Shown piece by piece: positions 33,815 through 42,532 of a stretch of 64,000 nucleotides of DNA. Below the pieces are notes generated by a model. That model ran no database searches and was not told where the DNA came from. It saw nothing but the letters and a program-made list of their open reading frames with translations. Every line of letters starts with the position of its first letter. The stretch's first letter is position 1. This DNA comes from an uncultured Dysosmobacter sp. (GTDB lineage Bacteria > Bacillota > Clostridia > Oscillospirales > Oscillospiraceae), in NCBI GenBank assembly GCA_934590165.1, contig CAKTOO010000005.1, positions 1-64,000 on the forward strand, read 5' to 3'. Both the position numbers and the translations under genes were made by a program.

Positions 33815-35064
33815 ATATCCGACAGGCTGTGAAAATGGCCTTTAAGTCCATCCTGGGCAACAAGGGCCGGTCCTTCCTGACCATGCTGGGCATCATCATC
33901 GGTATTGCCTCCGTCATGACCATCGTCTCCACGGTCAACGGCATGAACCAGGAGTCCATGAAGCAGTTTGAGGCCATGGGCACCAATAAAGTGAATGTCT
34001 ATGCCTACCGGTATGACAGGCGGGAAGTATTTGATGACTTGTACAACTATTGCAGATCCCTGGGTACAGACCTGGTGCTGGGCATCACCCCCAACGCCAA
34101 CCTCGGGAATGTGACGGTGGTGTATGGCTCCAAAAGCAGTAAGGCCATGGAAAAAAACCGGGAGAACATGTGGAACGGCGATAGTCAGAACGGTGATGTG
34201 GCTCTGCCGCCGGACTGCTATCTCGGCAGCGACCAGTATGCCGTGTGCAACAATTTCCAGCTGGACAAAGGCCGGGATATCAGTAATATCGACATTAAAA
34301 ACTATAACCAGGTGTGCGTCTTGGGAGCCCGGGCGGCCAAAAACTTTTTCAACTACGCCGACCCGGTGGGGCAGACCATACAGGTGAACGGATATCCCTT
34401 CACAGTGGTGGGCGTCTATGCTGAAAAGGACACCGGCAACAGCCCCTGGTCCCTGGACAATATCATCGTGTTTCCCTATACCGCTAAGCGGGTATTGAAC
34501 CCCAATACGGATATCAACGAATTCGTGGTCAAAGCGGCCTCCGGGGAGGCCACCACGGAGGTCATTTCCCGTCTCAGCGGTTTTTTGGCGGGTCTGACCA
34601 ACAACGGCCAAAGCGGCAGCGGCAGCGCGTACAGTGAGAACCAGTGGCAGGAGTCTCAAAATGAATGGGTGTCCATGGTCTCCCTGGTGCTGGGCGGCAT
34701 CGCCGCTATCAGCCTTCTGGTGGGCGGCATCGGCATCATGAATATCATGCTGGTGACCGTCACGGAGCGTACCCGGGAGATCGGCATCCGCCGGGCCATC
34801 GGCGCTGAACGCAGCGCCATCGTCACCCAGTTTTTGATCGAGGCGGCCATGCTCTGCGGCATTGGCGGCATCATTGGCATCGGTATCGGGACCTTGGGCA
34901 CCAGAGTGGCCGGGAAGCTGCTGATGCAGATCGATATCTGGCCATCGGTGGGTATTACCTTGTGCGCGTTTTTGCTGTCGGTGGTGCTGGGCATCCTGTT
35001 CGGCATCTATCCGGCGGCCAAGGCATCCAAGCTCCAGCCTGTGGAAGCCCTGCGGGCGGAATGA
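33811..35064 (+). CDS. MacB-like ABC transporter permease
   Basis: A 417-aa permease with the MacB plan: one N-terminal membrane helix ('LTMLGIIIGIASVMTIV', about residues 23-40), a long extracytoplasmic domain (45-280) and three C-terminal helices in the FtsX domain ('SLVLGGIAAISLLVGGIGIMNIMLVTVTERTREIGIRRAIGA'). The GTG start overlaps the ATPase stop codon. Together with the adaptor it forms a tripartite-like exporter. In a Gram-positive cell this may handle antimicrobial peptides or cell-surface proteins; the SLH protein gene follows 13 nt later. Confidence 0.93.
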   Translation: MNIRQAVKMAFKSILGNKGRSFLTMLGIIIGIASVMTIVSTVNGMNQESMKQFEAMGTNKVNVYAYRYDRREVFDDLYNYCRSLGTDLVLGITPNANLGNVTVVYGSKSSKAMEKNRENMWNGDSQNGDVALPPDCYLGSDQYAVCNNFQLDKGRDISNIDIKNYNQVCVLGARAAKNFFNYADPVGQTIQVNGYPFTVVGVYAEKDTGNSPWSLDNIIVFPYTAKRVLNPNTDINEFVVKAASGEATTEVISRLSGFLAGLTNNGQSGSGSAYSENQWQESQNEWVSMVSLVLGGIAAISLLVGGIGIMNIMLVTVTERTREIGIRRAIGAERSAIVTQFLIEAAMLCGIGGIIGIGIGTLGTRVAGKLLMQIDIWPSVGITLCAFLLSVVLGILFGIYPAAKASKLQPVEALRAE

Positions 35065-35077
35065 GAGGAAGAGACTT

Positions 35078-37309
35078 ATGAAAAAACGACTGTTGAGTTT
35101 GCTGCTGGCGGTGTGCCTGACGGTATCAGTGCTGGTGCTGCCGGCCACCGCCGCGGAGACCGTCCGCTTTTCCGATGTCACGGACCGGGACACCGCCATG
35201 GCAGTGGAATCCCTGCGGTTGCTGGGGGTGCTGGACGGCTATGCCGACGGCTCTTTCCGCCCCAATGCGGTGCTGACCCGGGCCCAGTTCTGTAAGATGG
35301 CGGTGTATGCCATGAACGGAGAGAGCGAGCTGGGCTTGTACCGCGCCGTCACGGTGTTTCCGGATGTGAGGCCCTCCCACTGGGCGGCTGCCTATATCAA
35401 CATGGCTGCCAAGGGCAAGGGCATCATCTCCGGTTATGCCGACGGTTCTTTCCACCCGGAGCGCACCGTCACGGTGGGGCAGGCGGTGACCATCCTGCTG
35501 CGGCTGCTGGGCTACAAGGATGAAAACGTGGGCGGCATCTGGCCCTATGGCTACATGGCCGTGGGACAGACCATCGGCCTGACGGACGGCGTCAGCGGAG
35601 AGGCCAACGCCGCCTTGACCCGCGGGCAGGCGGCCCGGCTGTTCTTGAACCTGCTGCGCGCTGATATGCGGGAGGGCGGCAAGTATCTGGATACGCTGGG
35701 TACCACCGTGCCCAACACGATGATGGTGTCCGCCTCTGCCACTGGTCCCGATGGCCGTGACAACGCTCTGAAGACCGCCGCCGGCGAGGTGTATCAGCTT
35801 GCCTCCGGCAAGACCTCCAATGGTTCTTTGAACGGCTATAAGGGCACGCTGGTGCTGAATAAGTACGGCAAGGCGCTGACCTTTGTGCCCGATGCTCTGG
35901 GCAGCAGCCGCACCATCACCCTGGCCAGCAAGACGGCCACCCAGATCGTGGATTCCAACGGCACCAAGTATCCCCTCAAGAGCAGCACCCCTGCTTATTA
36001 CAACGGAGAGGAGAGCGTCTGGGGCGATGTGTACGGTTGGCTCCACGCCGGCGCCACCGTGACACTGTACCTCAATGAGGCGGGCGGCGTAGACTATGTG
36101 TTCGCGGGCGGCGGCACCGCGGAGGCGGCGGTCATCGTGGACCAGGATCGCTCTGCTGCGGGCTTCGACAGCCTTACCGGTGGTATGACCAATTACGCCA
36201 TTTACAAAAACGGCGCACCTGCCACCATGGGCGACCTGCGGAAGTATGATGTGGCAGTGTACTCCTCCGCGGAAAATGCCGTTCGGGTCTGCGATACCCG
36301 GGTCGCTGTCTATTATGAGAGCTGCTATCCCAACCCGGAGGAGCCCTCCACCATCACTGTGCTGAACGGCACGGAGTTGACGGTGCTCCCCACTGCTATG
36401 GAGAGCCTCTCCGCCTTCAAGCCGGGAGATACGATGACGCTTTTGCTGACGGAAGACGGCCAGGTGGCCGGTGCCGTGGCGTCCGATTCCACGGCCCGGG
36501 GCAATGCTGTGGGCATCGTCAGCGGCGGCACTGTGCAGCTGCTGTGCGGCACCGCCAAGATCCTGCTGAAGTCCGACAAAGCCGGAGACTTTGAGGGGCA
36601 GGTGGTCCGGGTCTCCGCCAGCAGCAAGGGCAAGGTGAACCTGTCCCGCCTCAGCGGCGGTGCCTCCGGTGACCTGATCGTTTCCGGCCGGACCCTTGGA
36701 AAGGCGGCCTTGGCAGACAACGTCATGGTTTTCCGCAACGGTCAGGATATTGGCCTGAGCCAGCTGACCCAGGACCATATCCCAGCCGCTGACATCCTCT
36801 ACGCCCGGACCAACTGGGCCGGTCAGGTGGACCTCATCGTTTTGGGCGGCTCCGAGGACGGCACAGTGTACTACGGCGTGGCCGTGGTGAAGCGGATCAA
36901 AATCCAGGTGAAGGATGAAAACGGCAACGACCCCGGAGACGATGACTATATCGAAACCACCAAGACTACGCAGACCCTGGCTGTGGAATACGGCAACGGC
37001 CTGCGGACAAAGCCCATCCAAAACGGCTCTCTGGTGTCCAACGGCTCCTTTGTGGCCATGACCATCAAGAATGGCCGGATCACCGCTTTGGAGACGCTGA
37101 CGAAGCTGCCTGATGTGTCCAACAGTGCTTGGAGCGGTCAGTCTGCCGTCACCGTGGGGGGCCGGACGTACACAGTGGCTTCCGATGTGCCTTGCTACAA
37201 CAGCGCCTCCAAGACCTGGATGACCCTGTCGCAGGCCCATGGCTATGCCAACACCGCCAACCTGTATGTCTCTGACGGTGTGGTTCGTGTCATTGAGGTC
37301 GGGAAGTAA
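35078..37309 (+). CDS. Secreted S-layer-homology (SLH) domain protein
   Basis: A 743-aa exported protein. Signal peptide residues 1-26 (MKKRLLSLLLAVCLTVSVLV...ATA-A). Three SLH repeats follow (about 28-75, 90-140, 150-200) with the pattern 'GVLDGYADGSFRPNAVLTRAQFCKM' and 'IISGYADGSFHPERTVTVGQAV'; these anchor proteins to cell-wall polymers. The rest (about 215-743) is a beta-rich region I do not recognise. GAGGAAGAG precedes the ATG, 13 nt after the MacB-like stop codon. Its place suggests a link between the exporter and the cell surface, but this is inference. Confidence 0.88.
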   Translation: MKKRLLSLLLAVCLTVSVLVLPATAAETVRFSDVTDRDTAMAVESLRLLGVLDGYADGSFRPNAVLTRAQFCKMAVYAMNGESELGLYRAVTVFPDVRPSHWAAAYINMAAKGKGIISGYADGSFHPERTVTVGQAVTILLRLLGYKDENVGGIWPYGYMAVGQTIGLTDGVSGEANAALTRGQAARLFLNLLRADMREGGKYLDTLGTTVPNTMMVSASATGPDGRDNALKTAAGEVYQLASGKTSNGSLNGYKGTLVLNKYGKALTFVPDALGSSRTITLASKTATQIVDSNGTKYPLKSSTPAYYNGEESVWGDVYGWLHAGATVTLYLNEAGGVDYVFAGGGTAEAAVIVDQDRSAAGFDSLTGGMTNYAIYKNGAPATMGDLRKYDVAVYSSAENAVRVCDTRVAVYYESCYPNPEEPSTITVLNGTELTVLPTAMESLSAFKPGDTMTLLLTEDGQVAGAVASDSTARGNAVGIVSGGTVQLLCGTAKILLKSDKAGDFEGQVVRVSASSKGKVNLSRLSGGASGDLIVSGRTLGKAALADNVMVFRNGQDIGLSQLTQDHIPAADILYARTNWAGQVDLIVLGGSEDGTVYYGVAVVKRIKIQVKDENGNDPGDDDYIETTKTTQTLAVEYGNGLRTKPIQNGSLVSNGSFVAMTIKNGRITALETLTKLPDVSNSAWSGQSAVTVGGRTYTVASDVPCYNSASKTWMTLSQAHGYANTANLYVSDGVVRVIEVGK

Positions 37310-37325
37310 GCAATCTCCAAAACAA

Positions 37326-37366
37326 TAAAAACCGGGAGGACGGCAACAGCCGTCCTCCCGGTTTTT
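37326..37366. terminator. Intrinsic terminator, usable in both directions
   Basis: AAAACCGGGAGGACGGC/GCCGTCCTCCCGGTTTTT between the SLH gene and the convergent methyltransferase gene. Confidence 0.88.
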
Positions 37367-37404
37367 GGGTAAGAACCTATACAAAACGGATTATGTGTGC
37401 GAAA

Positions 37405-38634
37405 TTATACGATTTGGAATAGGTAAAACTTCAGATAATTCGTTTCGTCCACGCCCCAGAGGATGGGGTGGTCGCAGCACTGCTGCCGTGCCTCGATCTG
37501 CCGCAGCTGCACACCGGCGTCTTTGGCGGCGTCGTGGAGCATGGCTACGAACTTTTCCTCGGAGGCGAAGTGGGAGCAGGAGCAGGTGGCCAGGTATCCG
37601 CCCCGGGGCAGCAGCTGCATGGCCCGGTAGTTGATCTCCTTGTAGCCGGTCATGGCATTGGCCACGGTTTTGCGGCTTTTGGTGAAGGCTGGCGGGTCCA
37701 GAATGATGAAATCGTATTTCACTGGCTCTTTGGCCAACTGCGGCAGCAGGTCAAATACGTTGGCGGCCACGCAGTCCATGACACCGTCCAAACCATTGCG
37801 CACCGCGTTGGCGCGGGCCATCTCCACGGCGGATTCCGACACATCCACGGCGGTAACGTGTTTTGCGCCGCCTTTAGCGGCGTTCAGCGCGAAGGAGCCG
37901 GTGTGGGTGAAGCAGTCCAGCACCGTCTTGCCCCGGGCCAGACGGCCCACGGCCCGACGGTTGTATTTCTGGTCCAGGAAAAAGCCGGTCTTCTGGCCGC
38001 TTTCCACATCCACCAAATAGCGGATGCCGTTTTCCGTGATCTCCACCACCGGGGATTCCGGCATCGCCTCATCGGGCAGGGGGAACCACCCCTTGTACTG
38101 GGGAAGACCCTCCTTTTCCCGCAGGGCCACATCGTTGCGCTCGAACACACCGCGGATGGGCTGGCCGTCCTCCCGCAAAATGCGGACCAGCATGGGCAGC
38201 AGCGTTGCCTTGATGCCCTCCACGCCCACGGACAGGACCTGCACGCTCAAAAGGTCGTGGAATTTGTCCACCGTCAGGCCGGGGAAAGCGTCCGCTTCAC
38301 CGAAGATAATGCGGCAGGCATCCAGGTCCTGGGGGTCCATGACGCTTTTCCGATACTCCCAGGCCCAGCGGAGCTTCCGCTCCCAGAAGGCCTCGTCAAA
38401 GCGGTCGTTGGCGTTGCGGGAAATGAGGCGGACGCGGATCTTGGATTGCTGGGATAGAAAACCTGTGCCAAGATATCGGCCCTTTTTACTCAATATATCC
38501 ACCAATTCGCCGTTTTCCGGTGTGCCCTCCAGGGATAAGACCTCCGCGTCGTAGACCCAGGGGTGGCCCCGGAGAATGGCGGCCTCAGCCTTGGGGGTGA
38601 CGGTGCATTTGGGATAGGTGCGCTCTGCTTTCAT
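37405..38634 (-). CDS. Class I SAM-dependent rRNA methyltransferase (RlmI-like)
   Basis: A 409-aa protein with an N-terminal PUA domain (about residues 8-80) and a Rossmann-type methyltransferase domain. The SAM-binding motif is 'VLDCFTHTGSFALNAAKGGA' (from about 235), then 'VTAVDVSE', 'DFIILDPPAFTKS' and 'TCSCSHF', whose Cys would be the nucleophile of an m5C methyltransferase. E. coli RlmI modifies 23S rRNA C1962; the exact target here is inferred. GGAAAGGACTT precedes the ATG at 38634. Confidence 0.9.
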   Translation of the reverse strand: MKAERTYPKCTVTPKAEAAILRGHPWVYDAEVLSLEGTPENGELVDILSKKGRYLGTGFLSQQSKIRVRLISRNANDRFDEAFWERKLRWAWEYRKSVMDPQDLDACRIIFGEADAFPGLTVDKFHDLLSVQVLSVGVEGIKATLLPMLVRILREDGQPIRGVFERNDVALREKEGLPQYKGWFPLPDEAMPESPVVEITENGIRYLVDVESGQKTGFFLDQKYNRRAVGRLARGKTVLDCFTHTGSFALNAAKGGAKHVTAVDVSESAVEMARANAVRNGLDGVMDCVAANVFDLLPQLAKEPVKYDFIILDPPAFTKSRKTVANAMTGYKEINYRAMQLLPRGGYLATCSCSHFASEEKFVAMLHDAAKDAGVQLRQIEARQQCCDHPILWGVDETNYLKFYLFQIV

Positions 38635-38731
38635 ATAGAAAAGTCCTTTCCGTTGGATATTGTTTTTCGCAACAAGTCTATCACACTTTTTTCCGGATTG
38701 CCATATAAATAGGTGAGAAGGAGGGGTCCAT

Positions 38732-39472
38732 ATGCCCATTATCTATCTGAGCCCGTCTACCCAGGACTGGAATATGTACGTCACCGGCAGCGGCTCTGAG
38801 GAATACAACATGAACCTGCTGGCGGACGCGCTGGTGCCTTACCTGCTGTCCAACGGCATCCGCTACAAACGCAACAGCCCGTCCATGACGGCGGCCTCCT
38901 CCATCCGGGAGGCCAACACCGGCTGGTATGACCTGTACCTGGCTCTGCATTCCAACGCGGCGCCGGAGGGGCGCTACGGGGAGGAGCGGGGCATCATCGC
39001 CTTTTACTATCCCGGCAGCACCGAGGGACGCCGGGCGGCGGAACTCATCGCGGCGGAACTGCGGAAAATTTATCCCCTGCCCAACAAGGTCACCACCCAG
39101 GCCACCACTTCCCTGGGGGAAGTGCGCCTGCCCCGGTTCCCGGCGGTGCTGGTGGAGATCGGATACCACGACAATTACGAGGACGCCACTTGGGTGGAGG
39201 GGCACATGGACGCCATTGCCCAGCAGCTGGCCCGGGCGCTGACGGAGTTTTTCGGCCTGCCCTTCATTTATCCCATGACGCCCATGGAGGGAACGGTGGA
39301 GGTCCGCTACGGCACGCTGAACCTGCGGGATGCCCCCTCCGCCTCGGGGACCGTCATCGCAAACCTTCCCGACGGCGCCGCCGTCACCATCTACGGCGAG
39401 TGGCAGGGGTGGTATGTGGTCCACTATGGAGAATTGGTGGGATACGCGGCGGCGGCGTACATCGATACGTGA
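38732..39472 (+). CDS. N-acetylmuramoyl-L-alanine amidase-like protein with SH3b domain
   Basis: A 246-aa protein with an Amidase_3-type domain (about residues 1-178) and a C-terminal bacterial SH3 domain (about 187-246, 'GTLNLRDAPSASGTVIANLPDGAAVTIYGEWQGWYVVHY'). The second zinc His is seen in 'LALHSNAAPEG' and the catalytic Glu in 'VLVEIGYHDN'. The first His-containing motif (usually DPGHGG) reads LSPSTQDWN. There is no signal peptide, which is unusual for a wall hydrolase and might fit a spore-associated or mother-cell role. GAAGGAGGGG precedes the ATG. The last 24 codons are repeated downstream at 39624-39713. Confidence 0.8.
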   Translation: MPIIYLSPSTQDWNMYVTGSGSEEYNMNLLADALVPYLLSNGIRYKRNSPSMTAASSIREANTGWYDLYLALHSNAAPEGRYGEERGIIAFYYPGSTEGRRAAELIAAELRKIYPLPNKVTTQATTSLGEVRLPRFPAVLVEIGYHDNYEDATWVEGHMDAIAQQLARALTEFFGLPFIYPMTPMEGTVEVRYGTLNLRDAPSASGTVIANLPDGAAVTIYGEWQGWYVVHYGELVGYAAAAYIDT

Positions 39473-39490
39473 GGCAATGAGCCGCCGGGC
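39401..39490 (+). repeat. Direct repeat, copy 1 (3' end of the amidase gene)
   Basis: A 90-bp segment covering the last 23 codons, the stop codon and 18 bp after the amidase gene. It matches 39624-39713 at 86 of 90 positions with an offset of 223 bp. Confidence 0.9.
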
Positions 39491-39623
39491 GGAGCCCGGA
39501 CCGCCGCGAAAGCGGCGTACAAGTGTTTTGCCGTCGGCAAAGCCTTGAAACGGGCGGGCTTAGCCTGCCCGTTTGAGATCAATCGGAGGGGTCCCCGAAA
39601 AGGGCGCGGCCCTTTTTGGGGTA
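39491..39623. other. Hairpin-rich insert between the two tail copies
   Basis: A 133-bp non-coding segment made of successive palindromes: CCGCCGCGAAAGCGGCG-type, TTTGCCG/CGGCAAA, AAACGGGC/GCCCGTTT (39548-39574) and CCCCGAAAAGGGC/GCCCTTTTTGGGG (about 39592-39620). The last two resemble terminators. No gene is present. Confidence 0.6.
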
Positions 39624-39713
39624 TGGCAGGGGTGGTATGTGGTCCACTATGGAGAATTGGTGGGATACGCGGCAGCGGCGTACATCGACACGTGAGACAA
39701 CGAGCCGCCGGGC
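39624..39713 (+). pseudogene. Direct repeat, copy 2: detached amidase SH3 tail
   Basis: Encodes WQGWYVVHYGELVGYAAAAYIDT and a stop codon, identical at protein level to the end of the amidase. The two differences inside the coding part (GCG to GCA, GAT to GAC) are synonymous; two more lie after the stop. There is no start codon or ribosome binding site in frame, so this is a remnant or a duplicated end rather than a gene. Confidence 0.75.
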
Positions 39714-39759
39714 ACCGGTGGATGTATCGCCAGGTTTTGGTCAAATGTTCGGTTTTTCC

Positions 39760-39788
39760 TTGACAGAGCAACAGTAAATGATTAAACT
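39760..39788 (+). promoter_or_regulatory. Sigma-A promoter of rny
   Basis: TTGACA (39760-39765), 17 nt, TAAACT (39783-39788). It gives a leader of about 125 nt before rny. Confidence 0.65.
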
Positions 39789-39920
39789 AGAAAAGGATGA
39801 TTATCGGCGGGCAAAGGGGTGCCCTCCGATTGTTTTCTGAGCCGTGCGGACACGCCGGGATCGCGGCGCGTTCTGCATATACAGCAGACCCACACCGAAT
39901 ATTAGGAGGTTGAAGCAATC

Positions 39921-41468
39921 GTGACACAAGCCATCATTACCGGCGTCATTGCCCTGGTGATCGGCCTGGCGGTAGGCTTCCCTCTCGGTATTCGCTACCG
40001 GAAGAACGTATCTGAAAAGGAAATCTCCAGTGCCGAGGAAGAAGGCACTCGCATTATCAACGAGGCTATCAAGAGCGCGGAATCCAAAAAGCGCGAGGCT
40101 TTGCTGGAAGCAAAAGAAGAGATCCTGAAAAACCGCAGCGAATATGAGAAGGAAGTAAAAGAGCGCAGAGCCGACCTGCAGCGGCAGGAAAACCGCTTGC
40201 AGCAGAAAGAGGAGAACCTCGACCGCAAGACCGAGGCCATCGAAAAGAAGGAAGAGTCCCTGGTCCAGAAACACGCGGCCATCGACAAGGAGAGCGAGGA
40301 GATCAAGGTCATCAAGCGCAGCCAGACGGAAATGCTGGAGCGTATCTCCGGCTTCACCGCCGACGAGGCCAAGCAGTATCTGATCTCCCAGGTAGAATCC
40401 GAAGTGACCCACGAGACCGCCCTCAAGATCAAAGAGGTCGAGTCCCGGATGAAGGAAGAGTGCGAAGCCCGCGCCCGCGAAGTGGTGGCCCAGGCCATCC
40501 AGCGCTGCGCCGCGGACCAGGTGGCCGAAATGACCGTCAGCGTGGTTCCCCTGCCCAATGACGAAATGAAGGGCCGTATCATCGGCCGTGAGGGCCGCAA
40601 TATCCGCACCATCGAGACCCTGACCGGCGTGGACCTCATCATCGACGATACGCCGGAGGCTATCACCGTTTCCTGCTTTGAGCCCGTCCGCCGGGAGATC
40701 GCCCGGCTGGCCCTGGAAAAGCTCATCGCCGACGGCCGTATCCATCCCACCCACATTGAGGAGATGGTGGAAAAGGCCCGCCGGGAGGTGGAGTCCACCA
40801 TCAAGGCCGAGGGCGAGCGCGCCGTGTTTGAGTGCGGTGTTCGCAGCCTGCATCCAGAGCTTGTGAAGATGTTGGGCCGCCTGCATTACCGTACCAGCTA
40901 CGGCCAGAACGTTTTGCAGCACTCCATCGAGGTCAGTCACATCGCCGGCATGATGGCGGCGGAGCTGGGCGCTGATGTGCAGGCTGCCAAGCGGGCCGGC
41001 CTGCTCCACGACCTGGGTAAGTCTGTCGACCATGAGATGGAGGGCACCCATGTGGCTTTGGGCGTGGAATTTGCCCGGAAGTACAAGGAGCGGGAGGACA
41101 TCGTCCACGCTATCGAGGCCCACCACAACGATGTGGAGCCCCGAACCATCGTGGCCTGCCTCGTTCAGGCGGCGGATGCCATTTCCGCGGCCCGGCCCGG
41201 CGCCCGCCGCGAAAACCTGGAGAACTACATCAAGCGCCTGGAACAGCTGGAGACCATCACCGGCAGCCACCCTGGCGTGGAGAAGGCCTATGCCATCCAG
41301 GCCGGCCGCGAAGTCCGCGTCATGGTGAAGCCCGAGCAGGTCAGCGAGGACCAGATGGTCATCCTGGCCCGGGACCTGGCCAAGAAGATCGAGGAAGAGA
41401 TGGAGTATCCCGGTCAGATCAAGGTTCACCTGATTCGGGAGACCAAGGTCGTCGAGTACGCGAAGTAA
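39921..41468 (+). CDS. rny: Ribonuclease Y
   Basis: A membrane-anchored endoribonuclease that starts turnover of many mRNAs in Firmicutes. The 515-aa chain shows an N-terminal membrane helix (about residues 2-22), a long charged coiled coil (30-190, '[18 protein letters not shown]'), a KH domain ('[28 protein letters not shown]', about 212-240) and an HD domain ('[10 protein letters not shown]...[12 protein letters not shown]', about 333-375). The start is GTG with TTAGGAGGT 10 nt upstream. The HD metal site is intact. It ends at a strong terminator. Confidence 0.97.
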   Translation: MTQAIITGVIALVIGLAVGFPLGIRYRKNVSEKEISSAEEEGTRIINEAIKSAESKKREALLEAKEEILKNRSEYEKEVKERRADLQRQENRLQQKEENLDRKTEAIEKKEESLVQKHAAIDKESEEIKVIKRSQTEMLERISGFTADEAKQYLISQVESEVTHETALKIKEVESRMKEECEARAREVVAQAIQRCAADQVAEMTVSVVPLPNDEMKGRIIGREGRNIRTIETLTGVDLIIDDTPEAITVSCFEPVRREIARLALEKLIADGRIHPTHIEEMVEKARREVESTIKAEGERAVFECGVRSLHPELVKMLGRLHYRTSYGQNVLQHSIEVSHIAGMMAAELGADVQAAKRAGLLHDLGKSVDHEMEGTHVALGVEFARKYKEREDIVHAIEAHHNDVEPRTIVACLVQAADAISAARPGARRENLENYIKRLEQLETITGSHPGVEKAYAIQAGREVRVMVKPEQVSEDQMVILARDLAKKIEEEMEYPGQIKVHLIRETKVVEYAK

Positions 41469-41469
41469 T

Positions 41470-41507
41470 AAAAAGACACGGAACGCACAGCGTTCCGTGT
41501 CTTTTTA
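41470..41507. terminator. Intrinsic terminator shared by rny and the small XRE gene
   Basis: AAAAAGACACGGAACGC/GCGTTCCGTGTCTTTTT perfect arms. The right arm overlaps the stop codon of the convergent regulator. Confidence 0.9.
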
Positions 41508-41705
41508 TGTGTCCAGTTTTATAATGTCGTTAGGAGTGCAGTTCAAAAGCTGACAAATCGCTTCAATGTTTTCGTAGCGGATGGATTTTGTTTCGTTGTT
41601 GATCATCTTGTTGAAATTTTGATAGCTCATGCCAAGCTGCTTATATAGCCAGTATTTCGTTTTGCCCTGCTGCTCCAGTAATGGGAAAATATCTAATTTT
41701 GCCAT
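41505..41705 (-). CDS. Small XRE/Cro-C1-type regulator (66 aa)
   Basis: A 66-aa helix-turn-helix protein (MAKLDIFPLLEQQGKTKYWLYKQLGMSYQNFNKMINNETKSI, with 'ICQLLNCTPNDIIKL' at the end), of the short Cro-like type. The start at 41705 has GGAGAGA about 7 nt upstream; a start 5 codons earlier is possible. It is noticeably more AT-rich than its neighbours, a possible sign of recent transfer. It faces a 53-aa gene across a region with a perfect palindrome that is probably its operator. Confidence 0.85.
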   Translation of the reverse strand: MAKLDIFPLLEQQGKTKYWLYKQLGMSYQNFNKMINNETKSIRYENIEAICQLLNCTPNDIIKLDT

Positions 41706-41759
41706 AACATATCTCTCCATTATCTTCCGATTACATTTGATAATAGAGAAGGTTTTCCC

Positions 41760-41788
41760 TTGCTATATAGATTATTACATTATATAAT
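41760..41788 (+). promoter_or_regulatory. Probable promoter of the 53-aa protein gene
   Basis: TTGCTA (41760-41765), 17 nt, TATAAT (41783-41788). The -10 element lies inside the palindrome at 41775-41792. Confidence 0.55.
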
Positions 41789-41792
41789 GTAA
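41775..41792. promoter_or_regulatory. Perfect 18-bp palindrome (candidate XRE operator)
   Basis: TTACATTATATAATGTAA is fully self-complementary and covers the -10 region between the divergent XRE and 53-aa genes. A related half-site TTACATT occurs at 41731, and a 13-nt match (TACATTATATAAT) occurs upstream of proS at 42754. Confidence 0.6.
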
Positions 41793-41816
41793 ACATCAGA
41801 TATATAGGGGGACACT

Positions 41817-41978
41817 ATGGACTATCAAAAACTGTATCACATCCTGTTCAACGCGGTTACGGATTCCCTGGAAAATATGGCAGAGCAGAACTTCGGGCAG
41901 GCGGCCGCCTGCCTGCGGCAGGCCCAGCAGACCTGCGAGGAGCTGTATATGGACAGGGAAGAAAGCCCCGCGCAATAA
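41817..41978 (+). CDS. Small protein of unknown function (53 aa)
   Basis: A 53-aa product beginning MDYQKLYHILFNAVTDSLENM and ending 'ELYMDREESPAQ', predicted mainly alpha-helical with a Gln/Ala-rich middle (QAAACLRQAQQTCEELY). Similar short proteins occur in Clostridia, often near phage-like or regulatory genes, as far as I recall; no function is known. TAGGGGGA precedes the ATG. It lies between an operator-like palindrome and a terminator, opposite a small XRE regulator. Confidence 0.65.
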   Translation: MDYQKLYHILFNAVTDSLENMAEQNFGQAAACLRQAQQTCEELYMDREESPAQ

Positions 41979-42006
41979 AAAGAGCGCTGGAACACCAGCG
42001 CTCTTT
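41978..42006. terminator. Bidirectional intrinsic terminator
   Basis: AAAGAGCGCTGG/CCAGCGCTCTTT with loop AACA between the 53-aa gene and the convergent acetyltransferase remnant. Confidence 0.85.
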
Positions 42007-42008
42007 CC

Positions 42009-42532
42009 TTATATCTGCAAAAGATTCAAATATTCCGGCATGGTGATGCGGTGGCGGGACAGGCGCTCGTCCTGATATTCGCAGCGGAAGCCGCAGGAGC
42101 GGACAGACCGGAGAGAGCGGACATTGCCGGAGTAGACCCGGGCAAACACTTGCTTGGCCCGCCAGTCGAAAAACGCGGTGGACAGGGCGGAACGGATGGC
42201 GGCTTCTCCGTAGCCGTTGCCCCAGAGCTCCGCCTGGCCGATGACATACACGATCTCATAGGCGCCGGGGAGGAGAGGGGCTTCAGCTTCACAAACCCAA
42301 TGGCGGAGCCGTCATTCTGGCAGCAGACCATAAAAAAGCGGCCCCACCGGTTGAACTGAAATGTCAACATGGGCGCCGGCACCGACACAAGGAGTCGCCG
42401 CAGGGACTGCACGATGTCTGTTTCCTCGTGAAGATACCGGGTGACCTGGGGATCACCCATCCATTGAATGAGCCATTCCACATCCCGGGGGGTGATTTCC
42501 GCACGCAAAAAAATAGAAGCGGCTTTCTTCAT
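42009..42532 (-). pseudogene. GNAT-family acetyltransferase, frameshifted
   Basis: Two overlapping frames together make one acetyltransferase. The N-terminal half (MKKAASIFLRAEITPRDVEWLIQW... to 'GSAIGFVKL') is in one frame. The C-terminal half ('YEIVYVIGQAELWGNGYGEAAIRSAL...', with the acetyl-CoA-binding Q-x-x-x-x-G-x-G-x-G-like segment) is in another. The frame must change near 42284-42290, where one base appears to be missing after the Val-Lys codons. TGAGGT precedes the ATG at 42532. It may be a recent pseudogene or a sequencing error; substrate unknown. Confidence 0.8.

Noticed and set aside
39545..39763. A 72-codon frame across the amidase tail duplication
   Set aside because: It reads the duplicated segment in a different frame from the amidase and has no ribosome binding site; the duplication itself explains the sequence.
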